Shown here piece after piece: positions 28,431-37,243 of a stretch of 64,000 nucleotides of DNA (its first letter is position 1; every line of letters begins with the position of its first letter). The position numbers were made by a program, and so were the translations under genes. Source of the stretch: Bog-473 sp963726005 (lineage in GTDB: Bacteria; Actinomycetota; Acidimicrobiia; Acidimicrobiales; RAAP-2); contig CAVSAT010000002.1 in assembly GCA_963726005.1 (NCBI GenBank), forward strand, positions 682,001 through 746,000. The letters run 5' to 3'. Under the pieces are notes generated by a model. The model did no database searches. It was not told the DNA's origin and was given only the letters and a program-made list of their open reading frames with translations.

Positions 28431-28466
28431 GGCCGGCGGCCCGCTCGCTAGCGGCGGGCGCCGGCC
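28431..28466. terminator. Long GC hairpin between convergent VOC and holA genes
   Basis: GGCCGGCGGCCCGC at 28431-28444 pairs with GCGGGCGCCGGCC at 28454-28466 with one bulged base. It spans the 50-bp convergent gap and the last codons of holA, so it can act on both strands. Confidence 0.5.
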
Positions 28467-29467
28467 CGAGGGCGGGTCGGGCGTGCCGGCCGCGTCTGGC
28501 GAGCCAGGCGGGCCACAAGGATCTCGACGACGACCTCGGGGTTGAGGCCGCTCACGCCGCGCACGTCGAGGTCCGCCGCGGCAATGAGCTTGATGGCTTC
28601 GGCGATCTTCGCGCTCCCGAGCCGCCGGGACTGCTCCAGTGCCTTCTTCGCCACGAACGGCGCAGTGCCGAGGACTGCGGCGGCGTCCCGCTCGCTGCTC
28701 ACGTCGTCACCGTCGAGCGCCAGCATGTTGGCGAAGTGGCCGTGCAGCGTGGCCAGCACCTGCACCGGTGCCAGGCCGCCGGCTTCGAGCATCCGATGGA
28801 GCACGTGCAAGGCCCGCCCGGGCTCTCCCTTGTCGATGGCATCGGTGAGTTCGTAACGCGGGACGTTGCCCGCCTCGCCGAGATAGGGCGCGAGGTCCTC
28901 GGCCGAGATGCGGGCCCCCTCGCCGTAGGCGGCGCTCAACGCGCCCAGCAGACCCTCGACGCGGCCGAGGTCCTCGCCGACGTGCGCAGCCAGCAGGTCG
29001 GCGGCCCTCGGCTCGAGCTTCACGGGCGCGCCGCGAAGGTGGTCGTGCAGCCACGCCTTCCGCTCCCCCGCCTTGGACGTCGTGACGTCGACGATCTCCC
29101 CGGCCGCGCTGACCGCCTTGACGAGCGGCGCGGGCACCGTCCCGCCCCCACCGACGAGGATCAACACCGTGCTGGGGAGCGGGTCCCGGATCACCTCGAC
29201 GAGCCGGGGAACGTCGGCGGTGAGCAGCCTGCCGGCCTCTCGCACGACGACGACGCGCCGGTCCACCAGGAAGGGCGGCGTGGTGCAGGCGTCGACGATC
29301 GCCCCGACGCTGAGGTCCTCGCCCAGGCCACGGCCGATCTCCTCGACCACGAGTGCGTGGTCCTGGTCGCCCACCACATCGTTGAGCAAGGTGCGCACCT
29401 CCTGGGCCACCAACGAGGCATCGTCACCCCTGACGAGATAGGCCGACGCCACCTTTCGTGCGCTCAC
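28448..29467 (-). CDS. holA: DNA polymerase III delta subunit
   Basis: The clamp-loader subunit that opens the beta clamp. The 339 residues begin at a GTG (SARKVASAYLVRGDDASLV) overlapping the folP-like stop as GTGA. The N-terminal RecA-like fold includes DACTTPPFLVDRRVVVVREA. The lid and collar domains include RKAWLHDHLRG and, near the end, AIKLIAAADLDVRGVSG, a hallmark of HolA C-termini. An Arg/Pro-rich tail closes the protein. Its coupling to a pteroate synthase homologue is unusual, but the spacing suggests co-translation. Confidence 0.88.
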   Translation of the reverse strand: MSARKVASAYLVRGDDASLVAQEVRTLLNDVVGDQDHALVVEEIGRGLGEDLSVGAIVDACTTPPFLVDRRVVVVREAGRLLTADVPRLVEVIRDPLPSTVLILVGGGGTVPAPLVKAVSAAGEIVDVTTSKAGERKAWLHDHLRGAPVKLEPRAADLLAAHVGEDLGRVEGLLGALSAAYGEGARISAEDLAPYLGEAGNVPRYELTDAIDKGEPGRALHVLHRMLEAGGLAPVQVLATLHGHFANMLALDGDDVSSERDAAAVLGTAPFVAKKALEQSRRLGSAKIAEAIKLIAAADLDVRGVSGLNPEVVVEILVARLARQTRPARPTRPRAGARR

Positions 29468-30354
29468 TCGGCCTCGCTGACCGCGGCGAGCGCGTCGCGC
29501 ACACGGCACGTGCCCTTGACGTCGTGGACGCGCACGATGCGGCAGCCCCAGGCGATGCCGAGTGCCGCCGCGCCGATGGAAGCCTCGCGCCGCTCGGTGA
29601 GCTCCAAATTGAGGATCTGGCCGAGGAACGTCTTGTTGGACGCGGAGAGCAGGAGCGGGTAGCCGAGAGCGGCCAGGGCCGGCGACGCACGCAAGAGGGT
29701 CAGGGACTGCTCCGCCGTCTTGCCCAGGTCCAGGCCGGCGTCGAGCACGATGCGTTGGGCGGGGACGCCGGCGGCACGGGCGAGCGCAGCACGGTCGGCC
29801 AGGAAGCGGGTCACGTCGTGCACGACGTCGTCGTAGCGCGGATCAGGATCGGCCACACGCGGGGCGAGTCGGATGTGGGTCACGACTACGGCCGCAGCGT
29901 GCTCTGCGGCGGCCGCCGCGTAGTCAGGGTCGGCCAGTCCGCTGATGTCGTTGCCCATCACGGCGCCCTCGGCGAACGAGGCGCGGGCCACCGAGGCGCG
30001 CCAGGTGTCGACCGAGACGGGCGCCCCGAAGCGCGCGACCAGGCCGGCGACGACGGGTACGACGCGTTCGAGCTCCTCGGCCTCGGAGACCTCGGGTCCC
30101 GGCCCCGCCTTCACGCCGCCGATGTCCAGGATGTCGGCCCCGTCGGCCACGAGCTGCTCGGCCCGCGCGTAGAGCTTGTCGAGCTCGAACGTGGCGCCCT
30201 TGTCGTAGAAGGAGTCCGGGGTGCGGTTGAGAATCCCCATCACGAGCGCGCGATGCGTCAGGTCGTAGCGGCGACCACCGAGATCGAGGGTGGTGGCGAG
30301 CGGGGCGCTCGTCTCGGCGTCGGCGCCCGGCGTCCGGGTGGCCGGCGCCGCCAT
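29464..30354 (-). CDS. Dihydropteroate synthase homologue, FolP2 type
   Basis: A 296-residue TIM-barrel protein. The N-terminal pterin block reads MGILNRTPDSFYDKGATF and the next loop DIGGVKAGPGPEVS, where catalytic DHPS has NVTPDSFSDGG and DIGGESTRPG. These substitutions and the SVDTWRASVA and SASNKTFLG blocks match the mycobacterial paralogue FolP2, which is reported to lack DHPS activity. So folate synthesis cannot be assigned. The true function of this subfamily is unclear to me. The ATG overlaps the stop of the thioredoxin/TPR gene upstream (TGATG), and holA follows with a GTGA overlap, making a three-gene coupled unit. Confidence 0.85.
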   Translation of the reverse strand: MAAPATRTPGADAETSAPLATTLDLGGRRYDLTHRALVMGILNRTPDSFYDKGATFELDKLYARAEQLVADGADILDIGGVKAGPGPEVSEAEELERVVPVVAGLVARFGAPVSVDTWRASVARASFAEGAVMGNDISGLADPDYAAAAAEHAAAVVVTHIRLAPRVADPDPRYDDVVHDVTRFLADRAALARAAGVPAQRIVLDAGLDLGKTAEQSLTLLRASPALAALGYPLLLSASNKTFLGQILNLELTERREASIGAAALGIAWGCRIVRVHDVKGTCRVRDALAAVSEAE

Positions 30355-31067
30355 CAGAACAGTCGCGCTGCCAGCGCCCGCCGGTATTCGTTTGTGCGCG
30401 GGTCGTCGGCACCCATCGCCGCGAGAAGGTCGACGAACTCCTGGCGGGCTTCGTCGTCGTCGCGTACCCGGTCGAGCAGCTCGTCGAGCTTCGCCTGCAT
30501 CTCCTCGCGCCCCACGCCCTGCACGTCGACCCCGGCTTCGAGGAGGCGGGCCTCTGCGCCGAGTGCCCGGCTGGACTCGGTCTCGGGAAGCCGCTGCAAG
30601 AGGGCCAGCGCGTCGGCGGCCTCACCCCGGTCGATCAGGATGCGGGCCAGCGCCTCGATGGCGGCGGCGTGGTCCGGCTCGAGCTCGAGCGCGTGACGCA
30701 ACGAGGCCTCGTCCCCTGCCGCGGCGAGCGTGTCGGCCTCACTCGGAACGGGCGCCAGCCGCTGGACGAACGCGGTGACCTGGGCCTCGGGCAGCGCTCC
30801 GATGAACTGGTCCACCACCTGCCCGTTGCTGATGGCGAAGACCGCGGGGATGGACTGGACGGCGAAGGTCTGGGCGATACGCGGGTTCTCGTCGACGTTG
30901 ACCTTGACCAACTCGACTGCACCCCCGGTGTCTCCGACCGCCTTCTCGAGCATGGGGCCCAGGGTCGTGCAGGGCCCGCACCAAGGGGCCCACAGGTCCA
31001 CGATCACGGGCACCGTCGCGCTACGGGCCAGCACGTCGGCCTGAAAGGTCTGGTCGGTCACATCCAT
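30354..31067 (-). CDS. Thioredoxin-TPR protein, CnoX/YbbN-like
   Basis: A 237-residue cytoplasmic protein. Residues 1-110 are a thioredoxin domain with the active site DLWAPWCGPCTTLGPML. The rest consists of TPR-like helical repeats (ALELEPDHAAAIEALARILI, then a second copy) ending in the conserved RALAARLF. In E. coli the related CnoX is a holdase linked to chaperonin, but its active site is altered; here the WCGPC motif is intact. The frame is open to 31250, but I use the ATG at 31067 (MDVTDQTF). First gene of the unit with folP2-type and holA. Confidence 0.86.
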   Translation of the reverse strand: MDVTDQTFQADVLARSATVPVIVDLWAPWCGPCTTLGPMLEKAVGDTGGAVELVKVNVDENPRIAQTFAVQSIPAVFAISNGQVVDQFIGALPEAQVTAFVQRLAPVPSEADTLAAAGDEASLRHALELEPDHAAAIEALARILIDRGEAADALALLQRLPETESSRALGAEARLLEAGVDVQGVGREEMQAKLDELLDRVRDDDEARQEFVDLLAAMGADDPRTNEYRRALAARLF

Positions 31068-31237
31068 CGGTACGACGCTAATGGCTGCTCCCGGCCCTTG
31101 TTCCGGGGGTCGTTCCGGATCGGCGTCCCCGTTCGGCCGCAGGACCGGATCGAGCCCGCGATGACGGTGCTCCCGCAGGCCCAGAAGGCAACGGCTGGTC
31201 TGAACCGGCCGCGCGTCACCGATTAGCGTCGGTTTCC

Positions 31238-32281
31238 GTGTCACGAGCACCGGAAGGCATCCATGAGACGAACGTCACGGCATGGATGGTCGACCATCTG
31301 CCCGAGGTCAGCACCCCGCTGACCTTCAGTTTGATCGCCGGCGGACGCTCCAACCTCACCTTCAGGGTGGAGGACGCCGAGGGGCGGGCCTGGGCTCTGC
31401 GCCGGCCCCCCCTGCACCACGTCCTGGCGACGGCGCACGACATGTCCCGCGAGTACCGGCTCATGCATTCCCTCGGTCCGGCGGGGATCCCCGTCCCCCT
31501 GACCTTCGGCCTGTGCACCGACGAATCGGTCAACGAGCGCCCCTTCTACGTGATGGAGTTCGTCGAGGGCCACATCCTGCGCAGCGCTCCCGAGGCGGAG
31601 GCCGCGTTCGACGAGGTGACGCGGCGCTCCGTCGGGGACCACATGGCCGACACGCTGGCCGCGCTGCACGACGTCGAACCCGACGCGGTCGGGCTCGGCG
31701 ACCTCGGTCGACACGAGGGGTACATCGAGCGGCAGCTCAAGCGTTGGCGCGGCCAGTACGAGCAGATGCAGGTCGAAGGTGTCGATCACGGCGAACTGGT
31801 CGAGCGCGTGAGCGACGAGCTGGCTCGGCGCATCCCCAAGCAGCAGCGGACCTCGGTGGTGCACGGGGACTACCGAATGGACAACGTCGTGCTCGCCGAC
31901 GACGGGTCGGTCCGGGCAATCCTCGACTGGGAGATCTGCACCCTCGGCGACCCCCTCGCCGACGTGGGCCTCTTGATGGTCTACTGGGCCGATCCCACCG
32001 ACACCATGGCCGTGCTCGGGCTCTCCCCCACCACGGCGCCGGGGTTCTCGACGAAGGCCGAGGTCCTGGATCGCTACGCGTCGGTCTCGGAGCTCGACCT
32101 GTCCGAGGTCGGCTACTACGCCGCCTTCGGCTACTGGAAGCTGGGCTGCATTCTCCAGGGCGTCTACGCCCGCTACGTGGCCGGCGCGGGAGCGGGTGAC
32201 CAAGGCAGCGTCGAGAGCTTCCCGGCCCAGATCGGGCGGCTCTTCGAGATGGCGGCGGAATCGCTGGAGTCGGTGCAATGA
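31238..32281 (+). CDS. Aminoglycoside-phosphotransferase-fold kinase-like protein (ACAD10/FadE36-like)
   Basis: A 347-residue protein of the APH fold. FSLIAGGRSNLTFRVED is the glycine-rich loop, SVVHGDYRMDNVVLADDG the catalytic loop with Asp, and AILDWEICTLGDPLADVG the metal-binding DxE. This sequence type, with the LGDPLADVG ending, is common in actinobacteria in fatty-acid gene neighbourhoods (FadE36/ACAD10 N-terminal class), rather than drug resistance. The GTG at 31238 is the first start. The ATGA overlap with the PAC2 gene implies coupling. Confidence 0.85.
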   Translation: MSRAPEGIHETNVTAWMVDHLPEVSTPLTFSLIAGGRSNLTFRVEDAEGRAWALRRPPLHHVLATAHDMSREYRLMHSLGPAGIPVPLTFGLCTDESVNERPFYVMEFVEGHILRSAPEAEAAFDEVTRRSVGDHMADTLAALHDVEPDAVGLGDLGRHEGYIERQLKRWRGQYEQMQVEGVDHGELVERVSDELARRIPKQQRTSVVHGDYRMDNVVLADDGSVRAILDWEICTLGDPLADVGLLMVYWADPTDTMAVLGLSPTTAPGFSTKAEVLDRYASVSELDLSEVGYYAAFGYWKLGCILQGVYARYVAGAGAGDQGSVESFPAQIGRLFEMAAESLESVQ

Positions 32282-33165
32282 GCCCGGACGGATTGACCGA
32301 GATCTTCGAGGTCCACCACGAGCCCGCCCTGAACGAGCCCGTCCTGGTGATTTCGCTCGAAGGCTGGGTCGACGCCGGTCTGGGCGCGACGACAGCGATC
32401 GCCGCGCTGCTCGGCCAGAGCCACACCGAGCCCCTGGTGACGTTCAACGGCGAGCATTTCCTCGACCAGCGGGCTCGGCGACCGGTGGTCCGCATCGTCA
32501 ACGGCGTGACCACCGAGCTGACTTGGCCGCGCTGCGTCGTGCGCCACGGCACCGACGAGTCCGGACGGGACATGCTCTTCCTCGTCGGGCCCGAGCCCGA
32601 CTTCCACTGGCGCTCGTTCACCGACGCCGTGGTCGGCCTGGCCCGCTCCTGGCGGGTGCGCCTGGTGGTCGGACTCGGGGCGTTCCCGGCGCCCGCGCCG
32701 CACACGCGCCCGGTGAAGCTCGCCGCCACCGCGCCGGCCGGGTCGTCGCACCTGATTGAGCAGGTCGGGATCGTCCAGGGTGAACTGGAGGTGCCCGCCG
32801 GGGTCCTCGCCGCACTCGAGATGGCGTTCGGTGCCAACGCGACCCCGGCCGTGAGCCTGTGGGCCAGGGTGCCACACTACGTGGCGGGCATGCCGTTCCC
32901 CGAGGCCAGCGCCGCGCTGATCGAGGGCTTGGCCGCCGTGGCCGGGCTCTCGTTGGACTCGTCCGCGCTGCGCCGCGCGGCGGACAGCTCCCGGCGGCAG
33001 GTCGACCAGCTCATCGCCGACAACGTCGAGCACCAGGCCATGGTGCGCAAACTCGAAGAGAGCATCGACGCCTCCGAGGGGAACGCGATGGGCGTCGATG
33101 CCGTGCCGTCGGGCGACGAGATCGCCGCGGAACTGGAGCGTTTCTTGCGGGGCGAGGAGCAGTGA
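32278..33165 (+). CDS. PAC2-family protein (proteasome-assembly-chaperone fold)
   Basis: A 295-residue protein with the PAC2 fold: EPVLVISLEGWVDAGLGATT near residue 20, VVGLGAFPAPAPHTRP in the middle and the conserved PHYVAGMPFPEASAALIEGL at residues 200-220. In eukaryotes and archaea PAC2 proteins assist proteasome assembly, and in actinobacteria they occur near proteasome genes, though none are visible here. The C-terminal 70 residues are charged and helical and could form a coiled coil (ADSSRRQVDQLIADNVEHQ). Coupled to the APH-fold gene upstream. Confidence 0.85.
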   Translation: MSPDGLTEIFEVHHEPALNEPVLVISLEGWVDAGLGATTAIAALLGQSHTEPLVTFNGEHFLDQRARRPVVRIVNGVTTELTWPRCVVRHGTDESGRDMLFLVGPEPDFHWRSFTDAVVGLARSWRVRLVVGLGAFPAPAPHTRPVKLAATAPAGSSHLIEQVGIVQGELEVPAGVLAALEMAFGANATPAVSLWARVPHYVAGMPFPEASAALIEGLAAVAGLSLDSSALRRAADSSRRQVDQLIADNVEHQAMVRKLEESIDASEGNAMGVDAVPSGDEIAAELERFLRGEEQ

Positions 33166-33250
33166 GGGCCGCAAAGGTGAGGGCGCTCCGGGCGGTCTCG
33201 GGGGTCCGGGCGGTCTCGGGTCGATCGAAGGGACAGAAGGGATCGCGCGG

Positions 33251-34258
33251 ATGAAGATCGACGGGGGTATCGGCTTCGACCCCAAGGGGGTGGCCGAGCA
33301 GGCGGCAAGAGCGGAGGCGAGCGGGTACGACGGGGTGTGGTCGGCCGAGACCAGTCACGACCCGTTCCTCCCGATTGCCATCGGCGCAGCAGCGACGGAG
33401 AAGCTCGAGTTCGGCACCGGCATCACCGTGGCCTTCGCCCGCAACCCGATGACGCTGGCCGTCGTGGCCAACGATCTCCAGCTGCTGACGAAGGGGCGCT
33501 TCATGCTGGGGATGGGCAGCCAGATCAAGCCGCACATCACCAAACGCTTTTCCATGCCGTGGTCGCACCCGGCACCGCGCATGCGCGAGATGATCCAGGC
33601 CATCCGCGCCATCTGGAAGTCGTGGGGGACCGGTGACAAGCTCGACTTCCGGGGCGAGTTCTACACGCACACGCTCATGACGCCGTTCTTCAATCCGGGC
33701 CCGAACCCCTACGGCAACCCGAAGATCCTCCTGGCCGGTGTCGGCGAGCACATGACAGAGGTGGCAGGCGAGGTCGGCGACGGCTTTTTGGTGCACGGCT
33801 TCACGACCGAGCGCTACCTGCGCGAGGTGAGCCTGCCCGCGCTCGAGCGCGGTGCCGCCAAGGCCGGCAAGACACGCAACGATCTGACGGTGTCCTATCC
33901 GGGCTTCGTGGTCACCGGCGACGACGACCAGAACACCGAGGCCGCCGCCGACGCGGTGCGCCAACAGATCGCCTTCTACGGATCGACGCCGGCCTACCGC
34001 CCCGTGCTCGAGCTGCACGGCTGGGGCGACCTCCAGTCAGAGCTCAACACGCTCTCGAAGCGGGGCGAGTGGGTCAAGATGGGCGAGCTGATCGACGACG
34101 ACGTGCTCAACGCGTTCGCCATCGTGTGCCCCCTCGACCAGGTGGCCACCGAGGTGCGCAACCGCTTCGAGGGCATGGTCGACCGCTTCAGCTTCTACGC
34201 GCCCTACAAGGTCGATCCGGAGGTCTGGAAGGACGTGCTGGCCGGCTTCCACGGCTGA
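33251..34258 (+). CDS. Probable F420-dependent LLM-class oxidoreductase
   Basis: A 335-residue TIM-barrel enzyme of the luciferase-like monooxygenase family, TIGR03617-type. The N-terminal ARAEASGYDGVWSAETSHDP, the F420-site region GTGITVAFARNPMTLA and LTKGRFMLGMGSQIKPHIT are diagnostic. Near the C-terminus are LIDDDVLNAFAI and a DQVATEVRNRF helix. F420 dependence is inferred from family. The start is the ATG at 33251. The upstream 80 bp contain a short tandem repeat of GGCGGTCTCGGGG-like units. Confidence 0.86.
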   Translation: MKIDGGIGFDPKGVAEQAARAEASGYDGVWSAETSHDPFLPIAIGAAATEKLEFGTGITVAFARNPMTLAVVANDLQLLTKGRFMLGMGSQIKPHITKRFSMPWSHPAPRMREMIQAIRAIWKSWGTGDKLDFRGEFYTHTLMTPFFNPGPNPYGNPKILLAGVGEHMTEVAGEVGDGFLVHGFTTERYLREVSLPALERGAAKAGKTRNDLTVSYPGFVVTGDDDQNTEAAADAVRQQIAFYGSTPAYRPVLELHGWGDLQSELNTLSKRGEWVKMGELIDDDVLNAFAIVCPLDQVATEVRNRFEGMVDRFSFYAPYKVDPEVWKDVLAGFHG

Positions 34259-34301
34259 CGTCCGGCGACGCAGCTCGGCCGCGAGGTTCGGCGCGCGCCG
34301 A

Positions 34302-36839
34302 TCAGACGACGAGGTTGACGAGGCGGGGCGGGCGCGACACGACCCGTCTGGGCGTGGCACCCCGCAGCACGTCGCTGACCTTGGCCGAGGCCAGCGCGAC
34401 GGCTTCTGCGTCCGCCTCGGAGATGCCGACGTCGACGTCGATGCGGTCGCGGACCTTTCCGTTTACCTGTACCACCATCGTCACCGTCTCCCGGCGGACC
34501 AGGTCCGCATCGGGCACCGGCCAGCGCTGGAGGTGGACCGAGGTCTCCCCGGGATGGCGGCGCTCCCACAGTTCGGCGGTCACGTGCGGTGCCAACGGGG
34601 CGAGCAGGCAGAGCAGGGCGTCGAGCGCCTCGCCCCAGACTTCGACGTGCGGTCCCGCGCCGGCCGCGCCGGCCGCGCCGTCGCCCTTGCTGCCGTTCCC
34701 CTCGCTCTCGCCTCCGGCATCTCCGCCGCGTCCGTAGCGCTGGAGGAGGTTGAGCAGTTCCATGCAGTGCGCCACTGCGGTGTTGTAGGACCAGCGCTCC
34801 AGGTCCCGGGTGACGTCCGCGATGGTGCGGTGCACGGCCTGGCGGACCGAGCGGTCCGCTTCGGTGTGCGCGCCGCCGTGCGTCTGCGGCTCGGACAGGC
34901 ACGTCCTCCAGAGCCGATCGAGGAACCGCCCGCACCCGTCGATCACCTGCTCGGTCTGCTCGGACCAGTCCATGTCGTCGAAGGGCGGGCCGGCGAACAG
35001 GTGGAAGAGACGGAGCCCGTCCGCCCCGACCGTCTCGAAGTAGTGCTCGGGTGAGATGAGGTTGCCCCTGGACTTGGACATCTTCGTGCCGTCCATGCGG
35101 ATCATGCCCTGCGCGAGGTAGTGCTTGAACGGCTCGCGCTCGACCCCGGGCGCGAGGCCGACGTCGATCAGGGCACGGGTGAAGAAGCGGGCGTAGAGCA
35201 GGTGGAGGATGGCGTGCTCGATGCCTCCGATGTACTGGTCGACGGGCATGAAATGGCGGGCGGCCGCAGGGTCGAACGGCCGCTCGGTGTTCCAGGGGTC
35301 GCAGAAGCGCAGGAAGTACCAGGACGAGTCGACGAAGGTGTCCATCGTGTCGGTCTCTCGCCGGGCCGGTCCGCCGCAGATCGGGCACGTGGTGTGCAGG
35401 AACCCCTCGTGGAACGCGAGAGGCGATTGGCCCGTCGGCAGGAACTCCACGTCGTCGGGTGCCAAGACGGGGAGTTGCTCCTCGGGCACCGGGACGACGC
35501 CATGGACGTCGCAGTAGACGGCGGGGATCGGGCACCCCCAGAAGCGCTGGCGCGAGACGAGCCAGTCACGGATCCGGTAGTTGATCTTGCGCTCGCCGAT
35601 GCCCTGCTCTTCGAGCCAGGCGATGGCGCGGGCTTTGGCCGTGGCGATGTCGAGGCCGTTGAGGAAGTCACTGTTGATCTTGATGCCGTCACCGGTGTAG
35701 GCACCCCCACCCGACGCCTCCCAATCGTGGGGCGGCTGGACGGTGCGCACGATGGGCAGCCCGTGCAGGGTGGCGAACGCCCAGTCGCGCTCGTCCTCGG
35801 CTGGGACCGCCATGATCGCTCCGGTCCCGTAGCCCATGAGGACGTAGTCGGCCACGTAGACCGGGACCGGGCCGCCAGTGAAGGGGTTGATCACGTTGCT
35901 GCCGGTGAACGCACCGCGCTTGTCGAGGGCCGAGGCGTCGCCCTCGGACATCCGCTCGATCTCGGTCTCCTCCGCCGCCCGGCGCCGGAGCTCCTCGACC
36001 GCGTGACGTTGGTCATCGGCGGTGAGCGCGTCGACGAGTGGGTGCTCGGGAGCCATGACCGCGTAGGTCATGCCGAAGCTGGTGTCGGGACGCGTCGTGA
36101 ACACGCGCACCCGCAGGTCGGGTCGGCCCTCGACCGGGAGGTCGAACTCGGCCCCCTCCGAGCGGCCGATCCAATTGCGCTGCATCACCTTGGCCCGCTC
36201 GGGCCACTCGAGATCGTCGAGGGCGTAGAGCAGCTCGTCGGCGTACTGCGTGATCCGGAAGAACCACTGCTCGAGGTCCCGCTTGACCACGAGATCGCCC
36301 GAGCGCTCACACGTGCCGTCGGGAAGGACCTGCTCGTTGGCCAGGACCGTCTGACAGCCGGGACACCAGTTCACAGGCGCCGCGGCGCGATAGGCGAGGC
36401 CGGCCTCCCAGAGCCGGAGGAAGATCAGCTGTGTCCACTTGATGTACTCGGGATCGTGGCTGCGCACCTCCCGCCGCCAGTCGTAGACCGCCCCCAGGCG
36501 GGTCAGGGAGGCCTTGAGCTCTGCGATTCGCTCCTCGGTGAAGATCCGGGGATGGGTTCCCGTCTTGATGGCGGCGTTTTCCGCCGGCAGGCCGAAGGAG
36601 TCGAAGCCGAGCGGGGACAAGACGCCCTTGCCCTGCATGGTCTGGTACCGCACGGCCAGGTCGCCGAAGGTGTAGTTCCGCACATGGCCCTGGTGGGCCG
36701 GGCCCGAGGGGTAGGGATACATGCACAACGCGTAGAACTTCTCCCGCGGGTCGTCGTTGTCGATTTGGTAGGTGCCCTCGTCGGCCCAGTGGCGTTGCCA
36801 CTTGCGCTCCACCTCGTCCACGTCGTAGGCGCGTGCCAT
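34302..36839 (-). CDS. leuS: Leucyl-tRNA synthetase
   Basis: A class I synthetase of 845 residues. The HIGH motif is present as HQGH in PYPSGPAHQGHVRNY, and KMSKSRGN is near residue 580. The CP1 editing domain contains FTTRPDTSFGMTYAVMAPEH and GYGTGAIMAVPAEDERD, with the specificity threonines and aspartate. A zinc-type CPGC precedes the insertion and CPICGG lies near residue 500. The C-terminal anticodon domain ends VVQVNGKVRDRIDVDV. Full length with no break, in contrast to glyS. It is convergent with the LLM gene and divergent from tRNA-Ala. Confidence 0.96.
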   Translation of the reverse strand: MARAYDVDEVERKWQRHWADEGTYQIDNDDPREKFYALCMYPYPSGPAHQGHVRNYTFGDLAVRYQTMQGKGVLSPLGFDSFGLPAENAAIKTGTHPRIFTEERIAELKASLTRLGAVYDWRREVRSHDPEYIKWTQLIFLRLWEAGLAYRAAAPVNWCPGCQTVLANEQVLPDGTCERSGDLVVKRDLEQWFFRITQYADELLYALDDLEWPERAKVMQRNWIGRSEGAEFDLPVEGRPDLRVRVFTTRPDTSFGMTYAVMAPEHPLVDALTADDQRHAVEELRRRAAEETEIERMSEGDASALDKRGAFTGSNVINPFTGGPVPVYVADYVLMGYGTGAIMAVPAEDERDWAFATLHGLPIVRTVQPPHDWEASGGGAYTGDGIKINSDFLNGLDIATAKARAIAWLEEQGIGERKINYRIRDWLVSRQRFWGCPIPAVYCDVHGVVPVPEEQLPVLAPDDVEFLPTGQSPLAFHEGFLHTTCPICGGPARRETDTMDTFVDSSWYFLRFCDPWNTERPFDPAAARHFMPVDQYIGGIEHAILHLLYARFFTRALIDVGLAPGVEREPFKHYLAQGMIRMDGTKMSKSRGNLISPEHYFETVGADGLRLFHLFAGPPFDDMDWSEQTEQVIDGCGRFLDRLWRTCLSEPQTHGGAHTEADRSVRQAVHRTIADVTRDLERWSYNTAVAHCMELLNLLQRYGRGGDAGGESEGNGSKGDGAAGAAGAGPHVEVWGEALDALLCLLAPLAPHVTAELWERRHPGETSVHLQRWPVPDADLVRRETVTMVVQVNGKVRDRIDVDVGISEADAEAVALASAKVSDVLRGATPRRVVSRPPRLVNLVV

Positions 36840-36986
36840 GCCACCAGGGTAGGCGACGACCTAGGTGCTCCTGGGCACGCAGGCGAGCAGCGGGCTCCTC
36901 TTTTCGGCCCTCGACCGGCGCCCGGACGAGGCCTGTCAGCGGCCCTGAGCCTTTTGCCCCGACTGCTAGCGTGGGCGTCCACCACT

Positions 36987-37060
36987 GGGGGCGTAGCTCA
37001 GCTGGTAGAGCGCTTGACTGGCAGTCAAGAGGTTCGTGGGTTCAAGTCCCATCGCCTCCA
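36987..37060 (+). tRNA. tRNA-Ala (anticodon GGC)
   Basis: A complete cloverleaf of 74 bases without encoded CCA. Acceptor GGGGGCG pairs with CGCCTCC, including the G3-U70 wobble pair that is the alanine identity element. The anticodon stem CTTGA/TCAAG encloses loop CTGGCAG, giving GGC. The T arm is GTGGG-TTCAAGT-CCCAT. Discriminator base A. The 3' 45 bases from the anticodon arm onwards recur at 41415-41459. Confidence 0.95.
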
Positions 37061-37061
37061 C
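37016..37061 (+). repeat. attL-type copy of tRNA 3' segment (46-bp direct repeat)
   Basis: This 46-bp segment from the anticodon arm to one base past the tRNA is identical to 41415-41460. Anticodon loop to 3' end is the standard crossover region for integrases that use tRNA genes. The tRNA remains intact at this end, as expected when the element supplies a new 3' half. Confidence 0.88.
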
Positions 37062-37067
37062 TCGTGT

Positions 37068-37243
37068 GATGTGTCAGATTTTCTGGGACAAGTGAACCCT
37101 CAGACGATATCTCTGACTCGTCCCTGGTAGTCGACCGATGGGTCGAGTTCGAGGTGTCGCAGGGTGACACCGTTCTCGTCGATCACTCGGATGTCGAGGT
37201 CGGCCACCAAGACCAGGATGCGTTTGCCCTTGTGCGCTCGTTC
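37068..37243 (-). mobile_element. Probable IS481-type transposase tail (remnant)
   Basis: The minus-strand frame reads RAHKGKRILVLVADLDIRVI and ends HLELDPSVDYQGRVRDIV. I recognise this as the C-terminal tail of rve-type transposases, where a GRAHxG(K/T)R...ELxLDPxxDYQ pattern is typical. It is spliced in frame directly to the truncated integrase reading frame. The AT-rich end at 37068-37095 (TGTCAGATTTTCTGGGACAA) may be the outer inverted repeat. No catalytic DDE part is present. Family assignment is from memory. Confidence 0.5.

Noticed and set aside
33178..33240. Tandem GGCGGTCTCGGGG-like units before the LLM gene
   Set aside because: Two or three imperfect copies only; likely low-complexity drift, and no regulatory motif is recognisable.
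34288..34301. Perfect 14-base palindrome TCGGCGCGCGCCGA between the LLM gene and leuS
   Set aside because: It has no loop and is built of GC dinucleotides expected by chance in this composition; too weak for a terminator or site call.
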